35,227 bases of DNA from Glomus cerebriforme (lineage: Eukaryota; Glomeromycota; Glomeromycetes; Glomerales; Glomeraceae): NCBI GenBank assembly GCA_003550305.1, contig QKYT01000131.1, positions 172,241-207,467 of the forward strand. The letters run 5' to 3'. The position numbers were made by a program, and so were the translations under genes. Numbering within the stretch: position 1 is the first letter of the stretch; each line of letters begins with the position of its first letter. Under the pieces are notes generated by a model, which had not been told where the DNA came from, did not search any database, and saw nothing but the letters and a program-made list of their open reading frames with translations. This document shows positions 21,061-31,826 of the stretch, in pieces.

Positions 21061-22156
21061 AAGATGAAATTGGAACATGAATTAAAAATGATAGAATCTT
21101 GAAAATCAAATAATTCAAATTAAATGAAATAATAAATTCATAAACATTTTTTTGATTTCAAATATTTATATTAAGTTTTTTCGTGCAATTATATTCAATT
21201 ATATTTCATGCGTAATGTTCGCATTCATATTCATAACTTATAAATTTAATTTCCCATTTATTATATACTATATAAGTATTGTACTGCTCAATCTCATAGA
21301 GCAATGCTTATGATAGCAAAAAATCTGCTTCGTAGTATAACAAAAATCACTACCATAAATTTTTTCTACCTTTTTTTTTTTGATCTAAATAACCATTAAA
21401 TTGTACTATAATCAATTATCCATTTATATCTGATAGGCAGCAATTTTTTTTTTGATACCGATTTTTTTATACTATAAATTTTTCGCTACCATTTTTGCTG
21501 CCACATTTTCGATATCCATTTTTCTATGTAATATTAAAAATTTCACGTCACATCACCTGTTGTACAGAAACAGGCTTTTATGCACATACTGTATGTTTAA
21601 GTTGAAAACAGGTTTTTGGTCACATGTTTAAGTTGTGATTTTGTCCATCAATAGTTGATTTTTCAGTAAAAATATATAAATAAGATTGATGAAATTTTAA
21701 TAAAGCATTGTTTTACTGTTTTGCTATTTTATTGTTATTATTTTACTGTTACCACTTGTTTACCATTTATTCTTAAATAAAATGAACGCAACAAATTTAA
21801 ACTTTACATAATGATTAAATATTTTATTTGTTTCCTTTACTTGGTCGACCGATCCTTGTGATACCACTGATACGTTATTCGACGTTACAAACACGAATTT
21901 TTTAATTTTTTTTTTATAAAATGATAAATAGTTGTCAAATTATAGGCGCGGAATCTGCCGTAACAGGTAGTGCCATGCTTTTAAATTTTTTTTTTTTTAA
22001 GTTTTTAAAAAAAAAATCAATATATGGCATTAATTTACGGTTACGCCATTACAGTACTAATTATGGCTTATCTGTTATGCCGAAATGCCGTAATTCAGGA
22101 ATTCCAAAATCGAATTTACGATGATCATAATGAATTACTAAGCACAGTAAAGTCAT

Positions 22157-22306
22157 ATGGTTGTTGACGGAAGAGCGAAATGGAGAGTTTGTCAAGCAAA
22201 AAAATTAATTAGGAAAAGGGTTAAGATTACCTCTTCTAACATGGGTTCATTGGCTGGAATGGAAGTAGAAAGAGATTCTCGAAAAAAAGTACCAGAAAAA
22301 GAGTAA
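22157..22306 (+). CDS. Small basic ORF, 49 residues, unrecognised
   Basis: ATG 22157 to TAA 22306. The product is rich in Lys and Arg (GRAKWRVCQAKKLIRKRVK) and far less AT-driven in composition than other short frames here. It ends 143 bp before the acetyltransferase start. It could be an upstream ORF of that transcript, an exon of a decayed gene, or chance. No family is recognised. Confidence 0.2.
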   Translation: MVVDGRAKWRVCQAKKLIRKRVKITSSNMGSLAGMEVERDSRKKVPEKE

Positions 22307-22449
22307 TCATAGTCGTACAATGATGAGCAAATATTTTATTTATTACCATTTATAGCTTACCATTCTACATAATCGGAGTCCAATTTATTTTTACAATTTT
22401 TACTCCTTAATTATTATATAATTTCAAAGAAAATTTTTCAAAATTAAAA

Positions 22450-23346
22450 ATGTCTGAAAAAATTAATTCAAATGAAAAGATGTTAAGTGAAAAAGAAAAG
22501 GCTCTTGCAGGACTTCCATATTTAGCATATTCTGAAGAATTAATCAATGATCGATTTAAAGCTAAAGAAAAACTTTATGAATTTAATAATTCCAAACCAG
22601 TTCGTATTGGTACTGTTGAATATCAAGAAGGCAGAGAAAAAATTATTCGGCAATTGTTAGGTAGTGTCGGTAAAGATGTTGAAATTGAGCCGCCATTCTA
22701 TTGTGATTATGTAAGTTTTTCATAATACTTAATGGTCTACAAATATTTGTTGATATTAACTCTCTTGATATGTAGGGCTATAATATTCATGTTGGAGATA
22801 ATTTTTATTGTAATTTTAATTGTACAATATTGGACTGTAATAAAGTTGAAATTGGTGATCGTGTTCTGTTTGGACCAAATGTTTCACTTTATCCTGCGAC
22901 TCATCCTTTACAACCTGAAGAAAGAGCAAATGGTCCTGAATTGGCTTTTCCCATAAAGGTATTAAACATAAGTTTTTTAATCCAAGTATGATATTTTATA
23001 TTTACATTATTTTTTATTATAAAAATAGATCGGAAACGATGTATGGATTGGTGGCGGAGCTATTATTTGTCCTGGAGTTACCATTGGGGACGGGGTATGT
23101 ATTAATGTTTTTATTTTGATAGGACCAAGTATTTAAATTATTTCATCTAATTTCAATTTCTTTTTGATTTATAGGTTACCATTGGTGCAGGATCTGTGGT
23201 ATGTTAAAATTGAAACAGTTTTTTAATTTTTACATTCTAATGTAAATCTTTTTTTTTAGGTTACGAAAGACATTCCATCATATGTAGTTGTCGCTGGTAA
23301 TCCTGCTAAAATAATTAAGCATTTAGAAAAAACGGAAAAAAATTAA
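22450..23346 (+). CDS. Maltose/galactoside O-acetyltransferase-like protein (five exons)
   Basis: Exons are 22450-22710, 22776-22958, 23029-23094, 23175-23198 and 23260-23346, giving 206 residues. All four introns (65, 70, 80 and 61 nt) are GT-AG and phase 0; exon 4 is only 24 nt (VTIGAGSV). Residues 1-60 are the Mac domain (LAGLPYLAYSEELINDR) typical of maltose acetyltransferases. From about residue 90 a left-handed parallel beta-helix of hexapeptide repeats follows (VEIGDRVLFGPNV, GNDVWIGGGAIICPGVTIGDG), then the C-terminal SYVVVAGNPAKIIK. His130 in YPATHPL matches the catalytic His of the NodL/LacA/Maa family. The enzyme moves acetyl from acetyl-CoA to a sugar hydroxyl, probably in the cytosol, as no signal peptide is seen. 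Length is normal and no damage is visible. The natural acceptor sugar is unknown. Confidence 0.93.
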
Positions 23347-24466
23347 TAAAAAATTTTTTTTAATTACTATATAAACTTTAAAATAAATTTATTTTAACCA
23401 AAAAATTATTTGCGAATTTTTTTATATTGCCCATGATGGACTAAAAATTTTTTAAATATTGAATTTTGTTAAAGTTATTACATTCTTTAAATCAAGAAAT
23501 TATAATTATTTGTCTTCAAACTTTATTAAATATGTATATTAAATAGCATAATTGTCTGAGATAAAATTTTAGCTAAACGGATTGCAAATAAATACCATAT
23601 TAATGATTATTATACAAAAAAATTAGAAATATATGTATTTGTATATTAATTTTACGATATCGAATTCATTGCCAAATTGCCAAATTGTAATAAAAAATTT
23701 GTAACACTATGTAATCAGGATATGTAGAGACAAGATGACTTTGAAGTTTTTACTGTACACGTGTTTTTTTAAGATCAGTAAGCAAAATTGACACTTGACA
23801 CCAAATAATTGGAAAAAATAAAATCTTGTATGATTAATAAATAAATGTTTGTGCATTAAGATTTATTTTTTTAAAAAAAATATCAATTTTTAATATATTT
23901 TCTTTAATTGATACATAATTTCCTTTAATAGAAAAATCTTTCAATGCATTTTCAATATTTGGCACTTTTAGTATGGATATGATTCAATGAATTTAAAAAA
24001 TTATCCGCAGATAATAAGAGACTCTTCCATTTCATTATAAATAACATGGATATTGCTTTCTTAATTTAATAATTCAGAATAATTTTCAATAATTAATTGA
24101 GAACAATTTTATTATTAACTGTACGTTATAAATTTTTTTTTTAAAATAAAATTTTTATTTGAATAAAAAGTATTTTTTTTTAAATTAATAATTGTATTTA
24201 TATCATTACTATTTCATTCTTCTAATTATATTGTCCAATATTTATTGTAATTAACTGAAACCTTTTTCTAATACCAACTCTGTTTTCACATTTTATCATT
24301 TGTTCTAATATATACTCAGTTTGAATTGTTTAGAAGAGGAATAATTAGTATGAACTCTTTAGAGTGACAGAGTGCCAAGCCGGATAATCTTTGACATTTG
24401 GGTAGCATACATTATTTAACCACCTGCAAACTCTAACATCAATGTACTATAAATCACTGTTATAAG

Positions 24467-24590
24467 AAATACATCAATGCAACCATCATTGTTTAATGTG
24501 GTGAGAAATACAATTAATGCAAACATCATTTGACTACTGTGGTGAAAAATACATAAATACATTAATCACAATTCAACTACTATGAGGAGA
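24467..24590. repeat. Imperfect tandem repeat, three units of about 40 bp
   Basis: Units start AAATACATCAATGC (24467), AAATACAATTAATGC (24506) and AAATACATAAATAC (24547). Each carries a CATCA/ATCAC segment and ends in a GTGGTGA or ATGAGGA motif. Divergence between units is high, so this is an old array. Confidence 0.5.
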
Positions 24591-27359
24591 TATTTACTTT
24601 TAAATTTATCCTCTCTTTTTTAATTATTTTTATTTTTAAAATATTTACAGTATATTTTTCTGAATTAAATCCTTTGTTTTTACATTAACAGTTTTTGAAC
24701 TCATATTTTTTCTAATAAAGATTCTGGAAGTGGTTGATTTAATTGTTGTTAATAAAAATTCTTTAGTACAAAAATGTTTAAAGAAATTTACCAACTGTTG
24801 TTTATACTGTATATCCTTTTTTAAATCCTAAGCAATAATTATTATGTAACATTTATAGTAAAATAATCATTTTGCAAGTCAATATGTTATACAATTATTT
24901 CATTTGTTGCAAATGTCACATGATTAAGTACATGTGTATCAATTAAAAAATCAAATTATTACATTTTTTTTAAATCAATAGTCAGAATTATTATAATACT
25001 TTAATTTCAGGTTTAACTGATATTCTATTATAGATCAAGAGACTAGACATTTCTTTGTGACATTTGCACAGAAAATAAATATTATTATATTATTTGCAAA
25101 TTAGAATAATAATTGAAAAATAGTATATATAGTAACTAAAAAAGTAGTATATATACGTTTATATTTATGATGTAGTTTTTAATCAGCATATTTATACATA
25201 TATGGGACAGAAAATTATCCATAAATCCCTTATTGGCATCAAACAATCAATTTCCTATCTAAACTTTCTACTTTTTCACTAAATTATTTTGCTGATTCTA
25301 CAGGAATCGGTCTTATCATTGGTATCTATTTAATGAGCTCTGACTAATACCCATAAGACAAATTAATAACATATTTTGTGAAATAATTAAAACTTTTGCT
25401 TTTTGTCTCGAGTTCGTAAATGTCTTCAATATGTTAATGTATCAAAAGTAGATACAACTTAATTGAATTTTCAGGCTTATTAGTAAGTTAGTACAAAATA
25501 GTATATTTATTTTAGAATTCTATTCAATTTTTCTACTTCCTATATGTTTAAACATACAGTATATGTATAATATCACTTGATTGAGATTTAGTTTTTTACT
25601 ATATAATTTCTTTAATATATTTTACTATAAACTTATAAACTCAAAGTGGTTAGGTTAACTGCACTTACAATCTATCTTGATATGTTTGTATCTTCTCTAA
25701 GCCATCAAGTATAGCAATTCCAAATACTCTGACTAATTAATTTTTTATTAATAAAATTTTTATTTTGAATCTTAAAAAATAGATATATTTTTTTAATTAA
25801 ATACCATTTAAATCAAAAACTTTATTTGAATGGTAATTTAGATTATATATTAAGGTTAAATATAAGATTCTTTAAAAAGTTTGTACTACATTCTGTAAAG
25901 TAAAACATTAATTGAAAATTGGATAAGACTATAAATTATGAATCTTTTTAAAGTATATTTTATAATATATCATTGTTTTGTTTTTCAATCTAAAAATATA
26001 ATAAAGAAAACCCTTTATTATTATTTATTGATCAGAAACATTATAAACATATTGGTAAGCTTTAGTTCATATCTTATTTTTATATTCTTCTTTTTGTTTT
26101 CTGTTTGTAATTACTTTATCAGTGTATTTACCAATTTGATTACAAACTTTTAAAGTTGTATAACTCATTAACAAAATTCATTTTTATTTTCTAGCAAAAA
26201 GTAATTTTAACATTTAATATAAGTTTGAAATCATGAATTTTGGCAAATGTTTTTTTAAAGGTCAGAAGAATAAAGTTGATATCAATTGATACTTCATAAA
26301 AACATTTAAACTTAATATATAAATTTATATATAAAAATTTATTTATTCAAAGTGCTTCTAATAGCTCAGCAGTTATAAATCAATCAAAAAGATAGAGTGT
26401 ATTTAATAAACTCTTTATATAATTATAATAATCATAGAAATGCAATATGATTACAAGAAATTTTTAAAAACCTTATAGATTTATAAATATGACTATTAAT
26501 GTTATATTGTTATGATTTATAGACTTACAATTTATCTATTCTGCACCAATGATGTTTGAGAAAATGAATTTCCAAATATTACTTTTACAAAATTTTTCTT
26601 TTATTTGATTTTATTTTTTTTTTTTGCAGATATTAACATATTATTAAACCAAATTAATCAAGGAAGAGAAAAAAAAGAAATCTAATAAACATTTCCTAAA
26701 ATGAGTATTAAATAATTTAAATTATTTTCTGTTTCTGTTTATGTATTTTACAATATTTTTATATTTGTATTTTATAAATTTTCTTAAAATTTATTTGTTT
26801 CAATAATTACATATCTAAAGATAGATAAAAATTGTTACCTATATTAAATTAAATAATCTCATTGTGTTGAAAGTTTATATAAACACAGTAATATGCCAAT
26901 ATAAAACTCAAAATGACAGTCAATAAATTTTTGGGCTTTAATTAAAATTGTAAAGATGGCGAAAATATTATATATAATATGTGAGCTAATTTACTTCATT
27001 TTCAGCTCTTTATTAAACTAATAAATTGCTTTTACATTTTATAAGGGTTTTTTCTGTTTCTTCACCATTTTCATATAAATAACTGATTATACTTCTGCCC
27101 ATATTAATGGGAATGGGTGACTTTACATTTTTTTTCAATTAGAGGGTTTTTATTAGCCATAGACTACTTAATCAGATCATGATAAAGTTTATCAATGACT
27201 AAAATATGCTTATATGATTTATCCTGAATTTATAAGAAAGGGTTCTCCTTGCAGTTCTAACTAAAAAAAAGTAAAAATATTATTAATAAATGTATTTAAA
27301 ACTTCAATAATCTTTATGATTAATGAAATTATCGTTGTTAATCATGCAAAATGATCCAC

Positions 27360-27660
27360 CCATTCGTCCATCCTAAAAAGAGGGCTGAATCTATAAAAAG
27401 AAAAGAAAAAAATTAATAATTTATTTAATAAAAAATAAACCTTATACTAGTGAAAAGAACGAAAATATACTCACCTATTGTGTTTATTAATAAATCGCTC
27501 ATCCATCCTGAAGAGAAAGCTGAGTCTAAAAGAAAAAAAAAAATATTTAATTAATAATTTTTCAATAAAATCAACTTTATATTAATCAACAGAGAGGGGA
27601 CGAACCTAAAAAAAAAATTTAAAAAAATTAATAAATTATTTATTAAAAAAAAAAGATTAT
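27360..27660 (-). repeat. Repeated module with splice-site-like borders
   Basis: Two clear copies and a third partial copy of a roughly 110-130 bp module. On the minus strand each has a pyrimidine tract plus AG followed by a short conserved segment: 27525-27475 (GACTCAGCTTTCTCTTCAGG, then ATGGATGAGC) and 27390-27352 (ATTCAGCCCTCTTTTTAGG, then ATGGACGAA). The first ends in AATAG|GTGAGT, a good donor, making a 51-nt exon-like unit. The third, near 27605-27590, keeps only the tract and a short piece. In one frame they read DSAFSSGWMSDLL and DSALFLGWTNGW. It may be the remnant of a repetitive-exon gene. Confidence 0.4.
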
Positions 27661-29070
27661 CATAATTTTATTCTTCATAATTATATTATACAGTATGATA
27701 ATAGCAATTTTTATCATTGTTTAATGATTTTATTGTATTAGTATTTCAATAAAAAAAATTGTGCATAAATTGATATGTAAGTTGTTGAGAAATTTTAAAT
27801 CAAAAATTCAAAAAAAAAACTATTCATTATAATACAAAATTTTCCCATGACCTGTGTCAGGGAAATATACATAAAGAATGGTTAAGGTTTCTGGGAAGAT
27901 GATTGTACAGATTATTTTAAGAAACATAAATGCAGGAATTTTTTAATCCATTTCTAATTAAGAGTAGTATATTATAAATTTAGTTTTATTTAAAAGAAAT
28001 TGGGTTTGTTATTTAATTTGCTTTTGATTATCAATATTTAATTTCATTCAATTTTTTAATTATAAATATCGGGATTATAATAAAAAATATTTATTGTGAC
28101 TTTACACCTTCTTTCCACATTAACATTTTCAAAGCAATAAGTATTAAATGTATCTAAATTTATAATTTAATTATGATTATTTCCCATTTGTTTACATTAA
28201 AGATCAAAAATAATTATTTATCTAAGCTTACTTAAATAAAGAAATTAAATAAAGGTATTGTTAACGAAACTTCAATCAGGATCTTCCCATTATTCTCTAA
28301 AATTTCTTTACTGTCAATATCAAATTAAGTTCTTGTGTCAAATAACCTAAAGATAAATTTTAATTTCATTACAGTATACTTCATAAAATAATAATAAATA
28401 GAAAACCATTATTGTTTAATTTGGTGGTATCGCAACAGCAGTTAAAATTTACGGAATTTCGTTTAATTATTATTTATTATTATTTTTTTTTTGTGATAAT
28501 ACAATGTTTTAATCAAATATAATACTGTTTGCAATAGAAACAATAAGATGTTGTAATTATATTCTGACAAAAACCAAGATTTAATGATATCTCGTAAACA
28601 ACAAAGAAATTTCAACAATCCAATATAGTTACGGAGAAAGCAGAATAAATAAAAACAGTAAATCATATCCATCCTTATTCGATTATGATAAACAGCATAT
28701 GATCTACGGTGCTTTACACAAAATTTCCCAGTTTCATTTTTTAAAATTTTATTTATTAGACAAATAAACTTGAGTTCCTTAAAGAATTTCTTTTAGAATC
28801 ACTACTTGCTAGTAGAGATAGTCTATTAATTAAGGTTTATTGTGAAGAATTCCATGAGACGTTTCTTTTCGGATATCTTAAACCGAGAAAATATTTTTTG
28901 GTAGATCGACAGTAGATCGATTTTGAAATTAGGTTAAAAATTAATAGATCAAAGCCTTTATACCAAATTAAGTAAAATTTGAAATAGAAAATCCTGAAAG
29001 ACAAATTAAAAATATCAAATAAACTATAAATTCATCACAAATTCTTATTTTTCTCAAAACTTTGTATAAT

Positions 29071-31826
29071 ATGGAACTCACAAACACAAATGAAAATTAT
29101 TTTGACCCAACACCAAAATTAAAATCTAGCCCAATACCAATTAACTTTATTCCATTTAACAAAAATGATTATTATTGCTTTTGTTGTAAAGAAAAATACA
29201 CTTGTGCTCAATTTATATTTAACCAAAAATACTGCGAAAATTGTTTCTCGCAATATGTTAACAATATAGATGATGATAATACATACTTGGATGTACTTAT
29301 AGGCACACACATTTTTAACCTATGTCAAGAACATGCAAATATTAGAAATGAAATGTTTACTACGTGTAATATTAAAGAGTGGTGTAAAAATTGCTCATTT
29401 ATTTTCTATTTTAAACAAATATTTGCAAACCATTATTATTTCAATTATTTTTCTTATGATGATAAACTTATAAATAATTGCAAATTATGTGGAAAAATAA
29501 TTTATCAAACTATTCTAGACGAATTTAGATTATGTTCAGATTGTTATCTAATTTCTTCCGGATGGATAGATTCATTAAATGAAAAATCTATTCCGGTTCT
29601 CTATTTACCATGGTGGGATAATTCCAATAAATGTGCAATCTGCAGATTAAAATTTAAATTTATATCCGATTGTCAAAAATGGTGTACACGTTGCTATATT
29701 GTTTATTCTGGATGTAGATATTGTTTAACAACTAATATTATTTTTGGATTACCAGATCGATCACAGTGTAGGAAATGCAATAGAATTTCAGCTATTTCTA
29801 TCGAAATTAAAAACACTAGTGGAAATAATGATATAGATGCGTTACTTTATGGTGAAAGATTTAATATCAAGGATTATCATAAGATTACTAATGATATAAG
29901 TAGTATTGATGTAACTAATCCATTAAATGTTTACGATTTTATTAGAAATAATATTGATCCCGAATCAGTAATGGAATGGATTCCATATTCTCAAATTATG
30001 AATTTAGAAAAGTTAGCAGAAGGAGGGTTTGGTATTATATATAAAGCAATTTGGTTGGAAGGTGGGATACACGGAATTTCTTCTTCGTGGAGTAGGAGAA
30101 AAAATGAGATTATTGCTGCAAAACGGCTTAAGAGTTCTCAAAAGATCAGTAAAGAGTTTTTAAATGAGGTAATAATATATTAAATTTTAATACAATTAAA
30201 ATTTCTTAGTCTATTAATTCTATTTTTTTAAAAAATAATTTGTACTGTAGTTAAGATCACATCATAAATGTTACAAATTTAGTCGTGTTCTTCGATGTTA
30301 CGGAATTACAAAAGATCCTAATACTGATGAATATATGTTAATTATGCAATATGCAACAGAAGGAAATTTGCATGATTACTTGCAAAATAATTTTGTAGAT
30401 ATTAAATGGAAAAGAAAAATTGAAATTCTTTGGCAAATTTCAAATGGGTATTTACATTTGTGATATGTTTTATATATTTATTATCGTTATTAAATAAAAG
30501 CTGACTTATTTTTATTTTATTTTTTTTTTTAGACTTGAAACTATTCATAACGCTAATTTTCTACATCGTGATTTTCATAGTGGAAATATATTATTGGGAG
30601 TTGAGTCAAGTCAACAATGTCAAATTGGGGATTTAGGATTATCACAACCCGCAAACAATACTTCGTTAAATAATGAAGTATATGGAGTAATACCTTATGT
30701 TGCACCAGAAGTATTTAATGGTGCTACGTTTTCAAAAGCATCTGATGTTTATAGTTTGAGTATGATTATGTGGGAATGTACAACAGGTTGTAAACCTTTT
30801 GCTGATGTTGAACATGATATTAAACTTATATATGATATTATTAGTGGGAAACGTCCAAAAATTACGAAAGATACTCCTGAATGTTTTGCTAATTTAATGA
30901 AAAGATGTTGGAATTCTGATTCTACAAAAAGACCTTCTATTTTTGAAATTCGTAAAACATTTAGTCGTTGGTATTTTAGTAATGATTATGCAGAACAGTT
31001 TGATCAGGCTGAGAAAAAAAGATTAGAGTTAATACAATTAAAATTACTTTGTCCAAATCTTACTTTAAAACATCCAAGAGCAATATTTACAAGCAGACCA
31101 TTAAGATCTTTGATTTCTAAAGCTTCATCTAATAATTCAAGTTCATCAATATCATTTAATGCAAAAAAGGGTAAGTCTTTAGTTATTTATTGAGTATCTG
31201 GGATTTGTTTAATTAAAGCTCATGAAGTGTCGGTATTCGAATAATACTTGAATAAGTTATTGTCTCACTAATTTTATTACAAAACTAAAGTATACTATCA
31301 ATTATCAATTTTTAGATGACGAATTTGAAAGATTAATTGAAGTATCAGCAGACAATGAAAGAGGTACCTTATTTAGTAATATAATAAGATTTTATCTAAA
31401 AACATATGCTAACCTTTTTGTTTTTAGAGTATATTTCAAAAGAATATGAGCTTGATATCAATAATATGCAAAGGTAATTGTATAAATGTTAAATTGTAAA
31501 ATTTTATCGGATTAAAAGTTAATTTTTTGTAATATTTAGATCTTTAAGGAATGTAAGCACCACAATTGAGTCATCAAATACTCAGCATTCAGGTGCAATT
31601 TATACCAGTAGATCATTAAGTGCACTTATTTCAACTATAAATTCCTCAAGGAAACATAAGATTGAAGAATTAGACATTGAAATTCAAAATAGTGGCAAGT
31701 AGATAATTTATTTTTATATTATAAGTATTTGTATTTTAATTAATATCATCGAATTTTTATTTTAAAATAGAAAAACGGAATAAAACTGATGAAAAATCAA
31801 TAATTCATTCGGAACATGAAAAATAA
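29071..31826 (+). CDS. TKL-like protein kinase with Cys-rich N-terminus
   Basis: Start ATG 29071 (MELTNTNENYF). Exons: 29071-30168, 30251-30447, 30533-31170, 31316-31363, 31428-31473, 31540-31694, 31771-31826, giving 745 residues. Residues 35-260 hold many CxxC pairs (CFCCKEKYTC, CKLCGK, CSDC, CAIC, CTRC, CRKC), probably a zinc-binding fold. The kinase domain starts near 302: glycine loop AEGGFG (316-321), ATP lysine in AAK (351), HRD (443-445), DLG in place of DFG (465-467), APE (489-491), DVYSLSMIMWE. The catalytic residues are all present, so it is probably active on Ser/Thr or Tyr. The tail carries two copies of a TSRxLxxLIS motif. The last intron is uncertain: a GC-AG junction (GCAAGT at 31695) gives the end at 31826, while read-through stops at TAG 31700-31702 (729 residues). 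It is a paralogue of the pseudogene at 15868-16800. Substrates are unknown; such kinases are expanded in Glomeromycotina. Confidence 0.9.

Larger units (their letters stand above)
20620..22449. other. Stretch between F-box and acetyltransferase genes
   Basis: No intact gene. It contains a possible Myb/SANT-like remnant (20841-21060), an imperfect direct repeat ending in TTTAAGTTG (about 21567-21604 and 21605-21636), T-rich segments with repeated CTACC/TACC motifs (21340-21540), and a small basic ORF (22157-22306). Nothing else is recognisable. Confidence 0.5.
23347..29070. other. 5.7-kb gene-poor stretch
   Basis: No intact gene or RNA gene is recognisable. Frames at 25938-26153 and 28463-28672 encode hydrophobic low-complexity sequence expected by chance in T-rich DNA. 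Visible structure: imperfect tandem repeats at 24467-24590, spliced-exon-like repeat modules on the minus strand at 27360-27660, a direct GTAGATCGA repeat just upstream of the kinase (about 28901-28919), and TACAGTA/TACTGTA heptamers at 23751, 24646, 24805, 25555, 27689 and 28370. The lack of coding remnants suggests old, decayed transposon sequence. Confidence 0.5.

Noticed and set aside
25938..26153. 71-codon hydrophobic frame that could look like a membrane protein
   Set aside because: T-rich DNA produces Phe/Ile/Leu-rich frames by chance; no start context or flanking exons.
28463..28672. 69-codon minus frame upstream of the kinase
   Set aside because: Low-complexity Leu/Tyr/Ile-rich sequence with no family resemblance.
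29119..29310. Minus-strand frame opposite the kinase N-terminus
   Set aside because: Antisense shadow of the Cys-rich coding region.
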